NCBI RefSeq assembly: GCF_023822045.1
Contig: NZ_CP084712.1
Coordinates: 248,001-312,000 of the forward strand
Length of the DNA stretch: 64,000 bases
From: Sphingopyxis sp. USTB-05
GTDB lineage: Bacteria; Pseudomonadota; Alphaproteobacteria; Sphingomonadales; Sphingomonadaceae
Reading direction: 5' to 3'
Under the pieces are notes generated by a model, which was given only the letters and a program-made list of their open reading frames with translations, was not told the origin of the DNA and made no database searches. This document shows positions 20,519 through 31,001 of the stretch, one piece after another. How positions within the stretch are numbered: the stretch's first letter is position 1; the number at the start of each line of letters is the position of its first letter. Made by a program: the position numbers and the translations under genes.

Positions 20519-21096
20519 CTCCTCGACACAAGAGAACTTTTATAGAACAAATCTCCTGGCGGAGCAAGGCGGCTCCACTCAAATGCATTCGCGATGGGGC
20601 GCCGAATTCCATTCGGGGCGGCTTGTCGCCGTTTGCTTCCGCTACCAGCAAGAATTTGTCTGCCGAGGGCAAGGCTGGCGCGCGGCGGTACGGCATGATG
20701 CAGGGCGGTGGCGCGAGGGCCATCCTGGGCGAAGGACGGATCATGGGTGAAATTTTCCGCAGCAAGCAAGCGTACGAAAGCGATCGCTCTAATCCGCCGG
20801 GCAAGGGGACAATGCGGTCGGACGGTTCGCAGTCGCGGCGAGGGAACAAGGCGACGGCGGACGGGACCATCGGGTCGGGCGCCATAGCCGCGGCTCTGCT
20901 GTTTGTTCGCTCGCGGAAAGGCGACTAGTGCTTGGATTGTTTGGAAAAGCGCAAGGCTGACATCGGGCGCGGCCATCCGGTCGACCCGCGCAATTATCGC
21001 CTGGAGTCTCAATCAGTTTCTGATCGCTTATCTCCCGTTCTCCCCGGGGGACTACTTCCGCCATCGCAGCTTCCGTGCTGCGGTGGCGGCGCTTTG
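20519..21096. other. Gap without a supported gene
   Basis: Overlapping frames exist on both strands, but none has a ribosome site, a recognisable domain or natural-looking composition. The DNA is GC-rich with scattered purine-rich runs. It may hold decayed coding sequence next to the regulator gene at 21097. Confidence 0.4.
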
Positions 21097-22071
21097 TCAG
21101 GCTGTTAGCCGGCGATCACTACTGGGTGCGCGTCCGAAGCGAGCCTTATAGGCGGCCGAAAAATGGCTTGTGCTCCGAAAGCCGCAAGCGACCCCGATGT
21201 CGGTAACCGAAAGACCCGTTGACCGAAGCAGTTGTGCAGCCTGTTCGAGGCGAGGGCGCAGATAGCATTCTTGAACAGTCTGCTCCATTTGACGCATGAA
21301 CAGCCGTTCAAGCTGCCGGACCGAGACGCCGGCGATGCGGGCGGGGTCGATCCCGGACGAGGGGTCCTCGACGGACGCTTCCATATGGGCAAGGACATTC
21401 AGGACTCGGTCACTCGCGACTCCGTAGCGATCGCGCAAACTCAGGCGCTGGGGTCTGTCTGCAGCCCGCGGTTCGCTCCGGATCAGCCAGTCGCTGACTT
21501 CGACCGCAAGGGCATGCCCATGATCGCGTTCGATGAGATCGACCGCGAGGTCGGGGCTGCCCATCCCACCCGCGCATGTGACGCGTCGACGATCTACTAC
21601 AAAAAGTCCGGGGTCGACGGTCACAAGCGGAAATGCCTCCATGAAGGCGGCGCGATGCTCCCAGTGGATCGTGGCGCGATACCCGTCGAGAAGGCCAGCT
21701 TGCGCCAGCACATAGGGACCGCCCGAAATGCCCGCCAGAACCGTGCCGGTTCGCCCGAGCTTGCGGAGCCAGGCCCAGGTCGCGGGGTCCGAGAACCGGG
21801 TGGGATCGCCGCCGGCGAAAACGAACAAGGTCTCGCAATCGATAGATGTGTCGACGCCCTGGTCGGCGATGATGGTGGCCCCGTTCGATGCATGGCACGG
21901 CCCACCATCGGTCGAGATATGCGTCCATCGATGGAGAGTACGCCCCGCAAGGACGTTGGCCGCGCGAAAGGGTTCGACGACCGACGCATAGGACATGAGC
22001 GCAAATCCGTTCACGAGAAGATAGCCGAGGGATTTCTCCTGCGCTACATTCCCAAGGTCGCTCTGGCGCAT
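21097..22071 (-). CDS. GATase1-like/AraC-family regulator of the sarcosine cluster
   Basis: A 324-residue regulator with an N-terminal DJ-1/PfpI-like ligand domain and a C-terminal AraC DNA-binding domain. The elbow is AGISGGPYVLAQAGLLDG, with Ser/Gly in place of the catalytic Cys, so it senses rather than catalyses. The HTH region includes IAGVSVRQLERLFMRQM and ACGFRSTSHFSAAYKARFG. This layout is that of GbdR, CdhR and SouR, which control betaine, carnitine and sarcosine catabolism in Pseudomonas. It is divergent from soxB with 88 bp between starts. The start at 22071 avoids overlap with soxB; a start at 22161 would overlap it. Confidence 0.85.
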   Translation of the reverse strand: MRQSDLGNVAQEKSLGYLLVNGFALMSYASVVEPFRAANVLAGRTLHRWTHISTDGGPCHASNGATIIADQGVDTSIDCETLFVFAGGDPTRFSDPATWAWLRKLGRTGTVLAGISGGPYVLAQAGLLDGYRATIHWEHRAAFMEAFPLVTVDPGLFVVDRRRVTCAGGMGSPDLAVDLIERDHGHALAVEVSDWLIRSEPRAADRPQRLSLRDRYGVASDRVLNVLAHMEASVEDPSSGIDPARIAGVSVRQLERLFMRQMEQTVQECYLRPRLEQAAQLLRSTGLSVTDIGVACGFRSTSHFSAAYKARFGRAPSSDRRLTA

Positions 22072-22159
22072 GGATATGTCTCTATCAGATAAGCAAGCCA
22101 GTCGATAGCCGGTAAAGTCGGGGCTTCGCAATCTCCATCCGATAGGGCGCAGAAAACGC

Positions 22160-23416
22160 ATGACGCGATACTCGATTTTCAGTCTGGCGCGGAACGCGCT
22201 GTCAGGTCACCGGAACTGGCGGCCCGCATGGCGCGACGCCGAACCGCGTGCGGGCTATGATGTGATCATCATCGGCGGGGGCGGACACGGTCTCGCGACT
22301 GCCTATTATCTGGCCAAGAATCACGGCATCACCTGCGTTGCGGTTCTCGAAAAAGGATGGATCGGTGGCGGCAATGTCGGTCGCAACACGACGATTATCC
22401 GCTCGAACTATGGGTTGCCCGGCAACGAACCTTTCTACGAATGGTCCATGCAGCTATGGGAAGGGCTCGAGCAGGACCTAAACTATAACGCGATGGTGAG
22501 CCAGCGCGGCATCCTCAACCTTTATCATTCGGATGCGCAGCAGGACAACTTCGCGCGCCGGGGTAACGCGATGCGTCTCCACGGCGTCGACTCTGCTCTC
22601 CTGGATCAAGATGGGGTTCGCAAGCTCGCGCCCTTCCTCAATTTCGATCACGCACGCTTTCCCGTGATGGGAGGGCTCTACCAAGCGCGAGGCGGCACGG
22701 CGCGACACGACGCCGTCGCATGGGGATATGCGCGCGGCGCGTCCGACCGCGGCATCGACATCATCCAGAACTGCGAGGTAACCGGCTTTCTTCGCGACCA
22801 GACCGGCGCGGTCGTCGGGGTGGAGACAAACCGCGGTGATATCCGTGCTGAAAAGGTCGGAATGGCCGTAGCCGGCAACTCGTCGCGCGTCGCGTCGCTC
22901 GCGGACCTCAAGCTTCCGATCGAAAGCCACGTCCTCCAGGCGTTTGTCAGCGAAGGGCTGAAACCCGTTATACCGGGGGTCATCACTTACGGCGCTGGCC
23001 ATTTCTATGTGAGCCAGTCCGATAAGGGAGGTCTCGTCTTCGGCGGCAACATTGACGGCTACAACAGTTATGCGAGCCGGGGCAATCTGCCGGTGGTCGA
23101 AGATGTCTGCGAGGCGGCAATGTCGCTTATGCCGATGCTCGGCCGCGTTCGCATCCTCCGCGGATGGGGCGGGATTATGGACATGAGCATGGATGGCTCG
23201 CCGATCATCGATCATAGCCCCCTCGCCGGTCTCTATATCAATGCCGGCTGGTGCTACGGCGGCTTCAAGGCGACGCCGGCGTCTGGCTGGTGCTTCGCGC
23301 ATCTCATTGCCACCGGCATGCACCACGAGACTGCGCCCGCTTTTCGTTTCGATCGCTTCGCGACCGGCCATCTCATCGACGAGAATGGCCAGGGCGCTCA
23401 GCCCAACCTGCATTGA
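22160..23416 (+). CDS. soxB: Sarcosine oxidase, beta subunit
   Basis: A 418-residue flavoprotein subunit of heterotetrameric sarcosine oxidase, which demethylates sarcosine to glycine with H2O2 and 5,10-methylene-THF. The FAD-binding motif is YDVIIIGGGGHGLATAYYLA. The conserved WIGGGNVGRNTTIIRSNY follows, and LRGWGGIMDMSMDGSPII and INAGWCYGGFKATPASGW lie near the end. Length and gene order (B-D-A-G) are canonical. It is the first gene of the operon. Confidence 0.96.
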   Translation: MTRYSIFSLARNALSGHRNWRPAWRDAEPRAGYDVIIIGGGGHGLATAYYLAKNHGITCVAVLEKGWIGGGNVGRNTTIIRSNYGLPGNEPFYEWSMQLWEGLEQDLNYNAMVSQRGILNLYHSDAQQDNFARRGNAMRLHGVDSALLDQDGVRKLAPFLNFDHARFPVMGGLYQARGGTARHDAVAWGYARGASDRGIDIIQNCEVTGFLRDQTGAVVGVETNRGDIRAEKVGMAVAGNSSRVASLADLKLPIESHVLQAFVSEGLKPVIPGVITYGAGHFYVSQSDKGGLVFGGNIDGYNSYASRGNLPVVEDVCEAAMSLMPMLGRVRILRGWGGIMDMSMDGSPIIDHSPLAGLYINAGWCYGGFKATPASGWCFAHLIATGMHHETAPAFRFDRFATGHLIDENGQGAQPNLH

Positions 23417-23424
23417 GCCCAGCC

Positions 23425-23676
23425 ATGCGTCTTCCTTGCCCTTATTGCGGTGACCGCAACGCCCAGGAATTCATTTATCGGGGCGACGCCTCGCCGGTGC
23501 GTCCCGAAGATGACGCCGGATTCTTCGAATATGTCTATCTTCGCGAAAATTCGGCGGGGCCGATCCGCGAGCATTGGTATCACGCCCAAGGCTGCCGGAA
23601 CTGGCTGGTCGTGACGCGGGATACGAGGACGCACGAGATTTTCGGCTCCAAATTCGTCGGGGAGGACAGGACATGA
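23425..23676 (+). CDS. soxD: Sarcosine oxidase, delta subunit
   Basis: An 83-residue zinc-binding subunit. Ligands are visible in CPYCGDRN (first two Cys) and in EHWYHAQGCRNWLVV (His and Cys). It starts 8 bp after soxB, and its stop overlaps the soxA start by four bases (ATGA), indicating translational coupling. The size is typical of the family. Confidence 0.95.
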   Translation: MRLPCPYCGDRNAQEFIYRGDASPVRPEDDAGFFEYVYLRENSAGPIREHWYHAQGCRNWLVVTRDTRTHEIFGSKFVGEDRT

Positions 23677-26630
23677 GCCGCCTTGTCGATGGCGGGCTTA
23701 TCGACAGGACCAGCCCGCTCGCGTTCACCTTCGATGGTAAGGCCTATCAGGGCTTCGAAGGCGACACCCTCGCATCGGCGCTTATCGCTAATGACGTGAA
23801 GCTGGTAGGCCGGTCGTTCAAATATCATCGGCCACGCGGCATTCTTACAGCAGGCGGTGAGGAGCCCAACGCACTCGTGACTCTGCGTACCTGTGCGCGT
23901 TCGGAACCCAATTCCCGCGCGACAACTGTCCCGTTGTTCGATGGGCTCGTAGCGCAGAGCCAGAATCGCTGGCCGAGCCTCGCGCTCGATCTCCTTGCCA
24001 TCAACCAGCACGCCTCGCCGCTTTTTGTTGCCGGCTTCTACTACAAGACTTTTATGTGGCCGGCGAAATTCTGGGAGAAGCTTTACGAGCCGCTGATCCG
24101 CCGCGCGGCGGGTCTCGGCAAGCTCTCAATGCTTCCCGATCCCGACAGCTATGACCGCGAGCATGCCTTTTGCGACATCCTCGTGATCGGTGGCGGCCCG
24201 GCCGGCCTGGCCGCCGCTCTCACGGCGGGCCGCGCCGGATTGCGAGTGATTTTGGCCGAAGACGACGCCCGGCTCGGCGGCCGGCTGCTCTCCGAGCGAC
24301 ACGAGATCAATGGCCTTTTCGGAGCCGAATGGGCCGCGGAGGTTGGGCGCGAACTTGAGGCGCTTCCAAACGTTCGGTTGCTCACACGCACCTCTGTTTT
24401 CGGTGTTTATGACGGCCAGGAATATGGGGCCGTCGAGCGTATATCGGATCATATGGCGGTGCCTCGCCCCGGTCAGCCCCGTCAGCGCCTCTGGAAGATC
24501 GTGGCGCGGCGAGCGATCCTGGCGTCTGGTGCGATCGAAAGGCCGATCGTCTTCGGTGGAAACGATCGTCCCGGCGTAATGATGGCCTCGGCCGTCTCTA
24601 CCTATCTGAACCGCTATGCCGCGGTGCCGGGTAAGCGGGCGGTCATTTTTACATCGACCGACAGCGGCTGGTCGACCGCCCATGACCTCGTCGAATCGGG
24701 CATTGAAGTGGCCGCGGTGATCGACAGCCGGGAGGGCGAACCTCCCACGGCCCATCTGCTTCGGGCGGCGGGAACGGAAATCCTGTGCGGATCGCGCGTC
24801 GTCAACGTGAGGGGGAGCTGTGTCCGGGCCGTCGATGTACGGACGAAGTGCGGAGCCGAGCGGACGATCGAGGCGGATTTCCTGGCGATGGGTGGGGGCT
24901 GGAACCCGGCGATCGGACTCGGCAGCAACATGGGATCCCGTCCGGTCTGGTCCGCGATGATCCATTCATTCGTTCTCGACAAGACGCCGCCGGGTTTTGC
25001 TGCGGCAGGGGCCGCTTCAGGGCTGTTTGGTCTCGCAGATGTGCTGCACGGCGGAACGGCGACGGCGATCGAGGCAATCGGGGATCTCGGGGCGAACGTT
25101 CCGGGTGCGGCGCGAATCTCTGCGATCAACGAACCGTGTGGTGTCAAGCCGATCTGGCATGCGGGTCCGACGAAATCGAAGGCCTTTGTTGATTTTCAGC
25201 ACGACGTAACGGACGATGATGTCGTGCTGGCGGCGCGCGAAGGCTTTGTCTCAATCGAACATCTCAAGCGCTACACAACGCTTGGGATGGCGACCGACCA
25301 AGGCAAGACTAGTCAGCTGAATGGTCACGCTCTTCTCGCCGCGGCAACCGGAAGATCGATTGCTGAGACGGGTACTATCCTTTCGCGGGCGCCATATCAG
25401 CCGATCGCGATTGGCGTGCTCGCCGGTCATCACCGGGAGGAATATTACCGCCCGGCGCGGCACACTGCGGGGCATGGCTGGGCCAAAGAGCAAGGTGCGA
25501 CATTCGTCGATTCCGGCCCATGGAAACGTGCGCAATGGTTCAGCCGTGAAGGCGAGAGCGATTGGCTGGAGACCGTAAACCGCGAAGTGAAAACGACACG
25601 CGGGGCCGTCGGCGTGTGCGACGTGTCGAGTCTCGGCAAGATCGATATTCAGGGCCCGGACGCTTCGACGCTGCTCGACCGCCTCTATATCAACATGTTC
25701 TCGACGCTCGGAATCGGCAAGGCGCGCTATGGCCTGATGCTGCGCGACGACGGCTTCGCTTTAGACGATGGCACAACGACACGCTTTGCCGAAGACCGCT
25801 TTTTCATGACCACGACAACCGCGAATGCTGGCCGCGTGATGCAGCACATCGATTTCGCGCGACAGGTTCTCTGGCCGGACCTTGATGTTCAGGCGGTGTC
25901 CGTCACCGAGCAATGGTCGACCTACGCCGTGGCAGGTCCCCTTGCGCGTGAACTCACGGCGCGCCTGTTTCCGGATTTCGATCTCGGAAACGAGAGTTTC
26001 CCCTATATGGCGGCGGCGGAGACAGAATGGGCCGGCTATCCCGCACGGCTTTTCCGCCTCTCCTTTTCGGGCGAGCTTGCCTATGAGGTGAGTGTTCCCG
26101 CCAAACTCGGTGACCGCCTCGTCCGCGCCCTGTTCGAGGCTGGCCATGATTTAGGTGTCACACCATATGGCGTCGAGGCGCTGAGCGTGATGCGCATTGA
26201 AAAAGGCCATGCTGCGGGTAACGAGCTCAACGGCCAGACGACCGCGGCAGACCTCGGCATGGGCCGCATGATGTCGAAAAAGAAGGAATTCATCGGCCGG
26301 ATCATGGCCGGAAGGCCGGGGCTCGCCAGCCCCGATCGGCCGGCGCTCGTAGGGCTTCGGCCGGTCGATCCCGGCTCGCCCCTTCGGGCCGGCGCGCATC
26401 TGCTTTCGCCGGGCGCCCGGGCGATCGCGTCAAACGACGAGGGCTATGTCAGTTCGTCCGCTTTCTCGCCCACGCTGGGCCATTCGATAGCGCTCGCTTT
26501 CCTTGCGAACGGACGGGAGCGCCACGGGCAAAGTGTCATTGTCCACGATCCGGTGCGCGGCCCGGATGTCGAGGCGCTCGTCTGCGATCCTGTTTTCGTC
26601 GACCCCGAAGGAGTGCGTGTCCGTGGCTGA
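23673..26630 (+). CDS. soxA: Sarcosine oxidase, alpha subunit
   Basis: A 985-residue subunit. The N-terminal ferredoxin-like segment has YQGFEGDTLASALIANDV and RSFKYHRPRGI. The NAD/FAD-type Rossmann domain begins DILVIGGGPAGLAAALTAG near residue 170. The C-terminal third (from about 610) is a GcvT-like aminomethyltransferase domain that binds THF, with VGVCDVSSLGKIDIQGPD and a late GVEALSVMRIEKGH. The N-terminal stretch LRTCARSEPNSRATTVPLF contains a Cys where many homologues have Met/Gln. The start at 23673 is set by the ATGA overlap with soxD. Confidence 0.95.
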   Translation: MSRLVDGGLIDRTSPLAFTFDGKAYQGFEGDTLASALIANDVKLVGRSFKYHRPRGILTAGGEEPNALVTLRTCARSEPNSRATTVPLFDGLVAQSQNRWPSLALDLLAINQHASPLFVAGFYYKTFMWPAKFWEKLYEPLIRRAAGLGKLSMLPDPDSYDREHAFCDILVIGGGPAGLAAALTAGRAGLRVILAEDDARLGGRLLSERHEINGLFGAEWAAEVGRELEALPNVRLLTRTSVFGVYDGQEYGAVERISDHMAVPRPGQPRQRLWKIVARRAILASGAIERPIVFGGNDRPGVMMASAVSTYLNRYAAVPGKRAVIFTSTDSGWSTAHDLVESGIEVAAVIDSREGEPPTAHLLRAAGTEILCGSRVVNVRGSCVRAVDVRTKCGAERTIEADFLAMGGGWNPAIGLGSNMGSRPVWSAMIHSFVLDKTPPGFAAAGAASGLFGLADVLHGGTATAIEAIGDLGANVPGAARISAINEPCGVKPIWHAGPTKSKAFVDFQHDVTDDDVVLAAREGFVSIEHLKRYTTLGMATDQGKTSQLNGHALLAAATGRSIAETGTILSRAPYQPIAIGVLAGHHREEYYRPARHTAGHGWAKEQGATFVDSGPWKRAQWFSREGESDWLETVNREVKTTRGAVGVCDVSSLGKIDIQGPDASTLLDRLYINMFSTLGIGKARYGLMLRDDGFALDDGTTTRFAEDRFFMTTTTANAGRVMQHIDFARQVLWPDLDVQAVSVTEQWSTYAVAGPLARELTARLFPDFDLGNESFPYMAAAETEWAGYPARLFRLSFSGELAYEVSVPAKLGDRLVRALFEAGHDLGVTPYGVEALSVMRIEKGHAAGNELNGQTTAADLGMGRMMSKKKEFIGRIMAGRPGLASPDRPALVGLRPVDPGSPLRAGAHLLSPGARAIASNDEGYVSSSAFSPTLGHSIALAFLANGRERHGQSVIVHDPVRGPDVEALVCDPVFVDPEGVRVRG

Positions 26631-27123
26631 AGCATTCGCAAGTCGGGAACTCAGCGACTTTGGCTTGGCCGCCGTCGCGGCTCGCAAGGACGTTACAGCC
26701 GGCGCGATTGGCCAGCGGCTCGGGATTGAGCTCGAGGACCGCAGCGGCTTGCAACATGGAGCAGGAACGGCGCTAATCGGAACCGGGCCGGGGCAATGGC
26801 TGGTCTTTGTGGACGAAGCGGATTCGCACTGGCCCTTACGCCTCGCCGAGATGCTTTGCGGTGTGGCATCGGTCTCGGACCAGTCGAGCGGTTATGTGAT
26901 CACGCGCCTGACGGGCAAGGTTGCCCCGACCGTCCTCCAGCGCGGCATGTCGATCGACCTCGATCCCGCCATGTTCAAGCCGGGTGCCTCCGCGGCTTCG
27001 GCGATCGCCTACATTCCGGTCCACATGTGGCGGGTCGATGACCAGACTTTCGATGTCGCCATTCCCCGAAGTTACGCCGAAAGCTTCCGCCATTGGCTCG
27101 CCGCCGTGACGGCGGCGCTTTGA
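26623..27123 (+). CDS. soxG: Sarcosine oxidase, gamma subunit
   Basis: A 166-residue protein. GTG at 26623 overlaps the end of soxA by eight bases, as usual in this operon. Weakly conserved family features are visible: [31 protein letters not shown] and [25 protein letters not shown]. The subunit stabilises the complex near the THF domain. Assigned from position plus sequence. Confidence 0.9.
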   Translation: MAEAFASRELSDFGLAAVAARKDVTAGAIGQRLGIELEDRSGLQHGAGTALIGTGPGQWLVFVDEADSHWPLRLAEMLCGVASVSDQSSGYVITRLTGKVAPTVLQRGMSIDLDPAMFKPGASAASAIAYIPVHMWRVDDQTFDVAIPRSYAESFRHWLAAVTAAL

Positions 27124-27145
27124 TTTCACGAACTGCGAGAAAGAC

Positions 27146-28006
27146 ATGACCGTCGTATCCCATATCCTCACGCTTTCCTGTCCCGACCAGCCCGGTATCG
27201 TTGCGCGCGTCACCGCCGAACTTTACCGGCACGAGGGCAATATCCGCGAAGCCAGCCAGTTCGACGACGTCGAGACCGGTCGCTTCTTCATGCGCGTTGA
27301 ATTTACACTTCCCGAGGGCCGCGATATCGCCGACCTGATTGCAAGTTTCGGCCCGCTTGCGCTGCGCAACGAGATGGCCTGGGCCATCCGTTCGAGGGCC
27401 GATCGAAGGAAGATATTTCTTCTTGCCTCGAAGTTCGACCATTGTCTCGTCGACCTCCTCTACCGCCAGCGGATCGGCGAGCTGGCGATGGATGTGGTGG
27501 GTATCGCTTCAAACCATCCGCGGGAAACTTATGGCAGCGCTGATTTCGGAGATATTCCCTTTCATCATTTGCCGATCACCAAGGACAGCAAGCCCGAACA
27601 GGAGGCCAGGATCAAGGCGCTGGTCGAGGAGAGCGGAGCCGAACTGATCGTACTCGCGCGCTATATGCAAATCCTCTCGGACGATCTTGCTGCCTATCTT
27701 TCGGGGCGCTGCATCAACATCCATCATAGCTTTCTGCCTGGGTTCAAAGGTGCCAAACCTTATCATCAGGCCCATTTGCGCGGCGTGAAAATGATCGGCG
27801 CGACGGCACATTATGTGACCGCCGATCTCGATGAAGGGCCGATCATCGCGCAGGATGTCGAACAGATCACCCATGCAGATTCGCCCGAGGCTCTTGTTCG
27901 CAAAGGCCGCGACATCGAGCGCCGTGTATTGGCCCGCGCGGTCCGCTATCATCTCGACGACCGGGTCCTCATGAACGCCGGCAAAACGGTCGTTTTCTCG
28001 GACTAA
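27146..28006 (+). CDS. purU: Formyltetrahydrofolate deformylase
   Basis: A 286-residue enzyme that hydrolyses 10-formyl-THF to formate and THF. The N-terminal ACT domain opens [20 protein letters not shown]. The formyltransferase-like domain carries the catalytic set in [36 protein letters not shown] (His and Asp) and the upstream [11 protein letters not shown]. It sits 22 bp after soxG. In the pathway it drains the one-carbon unit made by sarcosine oxidase after FolD. Confidence 0.95.
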   Translation: MTVVSHILTLSCPDQPGIVARVTAELYRHEGNIREASQFDDVETGRFFMRVEFTLPEGRDIADLIASFGPLALRNEMAWAIRSRADRRKIFLLASKFDHCLVDLLYRQRIGELAMDVVGIASNHPRETYGSADFGDIPFHHLPITKDSKPEQEARIKALVEESGAELIVLARYMQILSDDLAAYLSGRCINIHHSFLPGFKGAKPYHQAHLRGVKMIGATAHYVTADLDEGPIIAQDVEQITHADSPEALVRKGRDIERRVLARAVRYHLDDRVLMNAGKTVVFSD

Positions 28007-28011
28007 GAGAG

Positions 28012-28878
28012 ATGGCCAGCATCATTGACGGAAAGGCGATCGCCGCACAGGTCGAAGCCGAGGTGGCGGCGTCGGGCGCTGCGCTTTTGCGCGACCACGG
28101 CATCCAGGCGGGCCTCGCCGTCGTCCTCGTCGGCGAAGATCCGGCGAGCCGTATCTATGTCAGGCGCAAGATTGCGCAGACTCGCAAAGCGGGCATGCTC
28201 TCGATCGAACATCGGTTGCCTGCCGAAACGAGCGAGGCCGATCTCCTGTCGCTTATCGAAGCGCTTAACGTCGATCCAACCGTGCACGGCATTCTGGTGC
28301 AGTTGCCGCTCCCGCCCCAGATCGATGCGAACCGGGTCCTCGACCGGATTGACCCCATGAAGGATGTCGATGGCTTCCATCCGGTGAATGTCGGGCGCCT
28401 TTCGACGGGGACAGGCGGCCTCATTCCGTGCACCCCGCTGGGTTGCATGATGCTTCTCGACACCGTGATCAGTGATTTTCGCGGGATGAAGGCTGTTGTG
28501 ATCGGCAAATCCAATATCGTGGGCAAGCCTGTCGCGATGCTCCTCCTCGAGCGCGAATGCACGGTGACGGTAACCCATATCCACACGCGCGGTTTGCCGG
28601 AGATCGTTCGCGGCGCGGACATCGTGGTCGTCGCGGCCGGCTGCCCGGGGCTCGTGCGCGGGAACTGGGTGAAGCCGGATGCCATTGTGATCGACGTCGG
28701 TATCAACCGGATCGAAGGACCCGACGGTCAGCCGACGCTCGTCGGAGATGCCGCATTTGGAGAGCTCGGTCACGCGAGGGCCATCACACCCGTTCCGGGC
28801 GGCGTCGGGCCGATGACGATCGCCTGCCTGCTGCGCAACACCATGGATGCAGCCAGTCGTCATGCGACCGTCCGCTGA
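28012..28878 (+). CDS. folD: Methylene-THF dehydrogenase/methenyl-THF cyclohydrolase
   Basis: A 288-residue bifunctional enzyme oxidising 5,10-methylene-THF to 10-formyl-THF. Signatures: [14 protein letters not shown] (catalytic Lys region), [57 protein letters not shown] (NADP loop) and [15 protein letters not shown]. It follows purU after 5 bp and completes a sarcosine to formate C1 route. A second, housekeeping folD elsewhere is likely but not visible. Confidence 0.96.
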   Translation: MASIIDGKAIAAQVEAEVAASGAALLRDHGIQAGLAVVLVGEDPASRIYVRRKIAQTRKAGMLSIEHRLPAETSEADLLSLIEALNVDPTVHGILVQLPLPPQIDANRVLDRIDPMKDVDGFHPVNVGRLSTGTGGLIPCTPLGCMMLLDTVISDFRGMKAVVIGKSNIVGKPVAMLLLERECTVTVTHIHTRGLPEIVRGADIVVVAAGCPGLVRGNWVKPDAIVIDVGINRIEGPDGQPTLVGDAAFGELGHARAITPVPGGVGPMTIACLLRNTMDAASRHATVR

Positions 28879-29037
28879 GTGCCCGGGGAATGCGCCGTGA
28901 CCAAGCACGGCACGATCATCGCGAAAGTATCCGGCATAGCGCCAATCGTTGATCGTCGCAGCGATTGCCGGCAAAAACGGTCTCGACAGTTCGCTGTTAA
29001 GAAGCGGCCCGGGGCCGAGCGTTTGCTTCAACGACCT

Positions 29038-30363
29038 TTAATTCTCCACGCGGACGGAGGCGCGGGCAGCGAGATCCGCGAGGAGCGCCCGCGCCGACCA
29101 CAGGTAGAATATCGCTGGCAGGACATGGAGGCTGGCGACCGCGATCGAGGCTTGACGAAGGCCGTGAGAACCATATTGCGCAGTGAAATGGTCACTGAGC
29201 GCGCCGACAATGAGCGGACCGCCTCCAAGGCCGATAATGCTCGTGAGCAGGGTCATGAACGCGACCGCGAGCGCGCGGATTCTGGGATCTACCGTGTTGT
29301 GGATTGTAGCGAAGACGCCGCCGGTCGAGACACTGAGAATGATGGCGGAGAGCCCGAAGAGCAGCAGCGACAGGGTCGCGTCGGCGACCATATAGCTTAG
29401 CACCGAACAGCCGCACGCGACGCTGTGGCACATCGCGGCGAGCCAAGGCGCCCACCGCGGATCGCGTGTCATCAACCGCTGGGTGAGATAGCCGCCGGCG
29501 ATAAGCCCGAAGGCACCGCCAAGGCCGACGACAACAGCAATTATGCTCCCAATCTGCGCCGCTGAAAGGCCGTGGCTGCGCATGTAGAAGGCCGGAACCC
29601 AGTTCTGCAGGCCAAAAATGACGAGATTGCTGAAGGCGAGAGCAACGCAGATCAGCATATAGCTGGGGGTGGTGAACAAGGCCCGAAAAGCCGGCCAAGT
29701 TGCAACGGGCGCAGCATTCGCGACGAAGCCATCGAACTGTCCATGCGGCGGATCCTTCATCGTCAGGCGTACGAGCAAGGCCACGAGAAGTCCGGGAACG
29801 GCAAGGATGAGGAGCGTCGCGCGCCAGCCGTAGAGCGCCACCAGAATTCCCGCACCGCCGATCCCCAAAACCTTGCCGAGCATCACGCCCGACGAGAAGA
29901 GCGAGAGTGCGAAAGGGCGTTTCTCCTTCGGGAAAAGATCGGAGATGATCGATTGGCCGGTAGGGATGCAACCCGACTCACCGGCGCCGGTCCCGACGCG
30001 GGCAACGATAATCTGCCAGAAATTCTGTGCGAGGCCGGTAAAGCCGGTCATGACGCTCCAAACGGTGAGAGCGGCGGCGAGAATGTTGCGCCGGTTGCCG
30101 CGGTCAGCAAGCCAGGCGATCGGAAGCGCCGAAACCGAATAGCCGACCGAGAAGGCAGCCCCGGTCAAGAGGCCGATCTCAGTATCGGTGAGCTGCAGAT
30201 CTGCCTTGATATATTCGACGAGGACAGAGATCGACCAGCGGTCCATGAAATTGATCGCGTTGACCAAGATAAGCAGGCCGAGCACATACCATGTGTAAAG
30301 CGGAATCTTGTCGGTCGGATCTTGCGAAGCGATGGCGGGAATTGCTGGGTTGGGCCGTGTCAA
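29038..30363 (-). CDS. MFS transporter (spinster-like)
   Basis: About 441 residues with 12 membrane segments. Family marks are FMDRWSISVLVEYIKADL in the first segment loop, LPIAWLADRGNRRNIL (motif A), GVGESG-like VARVGTGAGESGCIPTGQS and FPKEKRPFALSLFSSGVMLG. I favour the TTG at 30363, with AAAGGGG 9 bp upstream; the alternative ATG at 30438 adds 25 non-hydrophobic residues. It is convergent with folD and may move an N-methylated amine, but the substrate is not indicated. Confidence 0.82.
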   Translation of the reverse strand: MTRPNPAIPAIASQDPTDKIPLYTWYVLGLLILVNAINFMDRWSISVLVEYIKADLQLTDTEIGLLTGAAFSVGYSVSALPIAWLADRGNRRNILAAALTVWSVMTGFTGLAQNFWQIIVARVGTGAGESGCIPTGQSIISDLFPKEKRPFALSLFSSGVMLGKVLGIGGAGILVALYGWRATLLILAVPGLLVALLVRLTMKDPPHGQFDGFVANAAPVATWPAFRALFTTPSYMLICVALAFSNLVIFGLQNWVPAFYMRSHGLSAAQIGSIIAVVVGLGGAFGLIAGGYLTQRLMTRDPRWAPWLAAMCHSVACGCSVLSYMVADATLSLLLFGLSAIILSVSTGGVFATIHNTVDPRIRALAVAFMTLLTSIIGLGGGPLIVGALSDHFTAQYGSHGLRQASIAVASLHVLPAIFYLWSARALLADLAARASVRVEN

Positions 30364-30713
30364 ATGTGCACCCCTTTTAGTTTCTAACCGTAGCGACGCG
30401 ATACCTGAGGAACCCCGGGCGTCCCAGTCTGGACCCAAAAGTCGCTTTCGAATTGACGGTGGCCGACTCTGACTTTCCTCCTTGGGACCAAATTGTTGGT
30501 CAGTGCACGCCGGCTGCCGGCTGTATCTCCTTCGCCGGGAACTCCCGGGGTGCTGCGGATCGCCTTATAGGGAGGCGGCGATGCCATAGGCGGGCGTCGG
30601 TCGCGACGGAAAGCAATATGTGCCGCCCGCCGGCACCAAATGGGGGAGCGTCGCTCTCGTCTTACTTGCGGCCGGTTCGGGGGATGGGATTGAGCGCTGA
30701 GCCCGATCCCGGT
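30364..30713. other. Promoter-side gap of the MFS gene with an inverted repeat
   Basis: No supported gene. At 30486-30501 GACCAA-ATTG-TTGGTC forms a 6-bp inverted repeat about 125 bp upstream of the MFS start. It could be a regulator site. The right edge abuts the 3' end of the broken DUF3422 gene. Confidence 0.4.
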
Positions 30714-30967
30714 TCAGAAGGCGTCGCGATGGTGCCGACGTATTCGCAGCATCGCGAAGGTTATAGCGGCAAATAGAAAGGGCGTCGCGGCCGCCGTCAG
30801 AAATTCGGCGTCGATGGTTTGCCAGATTGTGTGCGCGCCGGCGAGCATCAGGTGAAGGACATTGGCCATATAATTAGTGATGGCAGCTACCGAGAGTCTC
30901 TCGACCGTGTGTTGCATGCGAAGCTGGAGCCGGACGCGGTTGCCCATCGCGGCAAGGAGATCGCGGT
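30714..30967 (-). pseudogene. DUF3422 gene, 3' part cut off by IS copy 2
   Basis: Reads LLAAMGNRVRLQLRMQHTVE, then RLSVAAITNYMANVLHLMLAGAH and a C-terminal membrane segment, the typical end of DUF3422 proteins. Joined to 33895-34875 across one copy of the CGGT target site it restores ESQNRDLLAAMGNR in frame. This shows that IS copy 2 inserted into a once continuous gene. Confidence 0.85.
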
Positions 30968-31001
30968 TGACCGGCCCCCACCGAGTGGTCCGGTTGGATT
31001 G

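Noticed and set aside
20623..20928. 101-residue plus-strand frame
   Set aside because: No ribosome site, no domain, low-complexity Gly/Arg/Ser composition.
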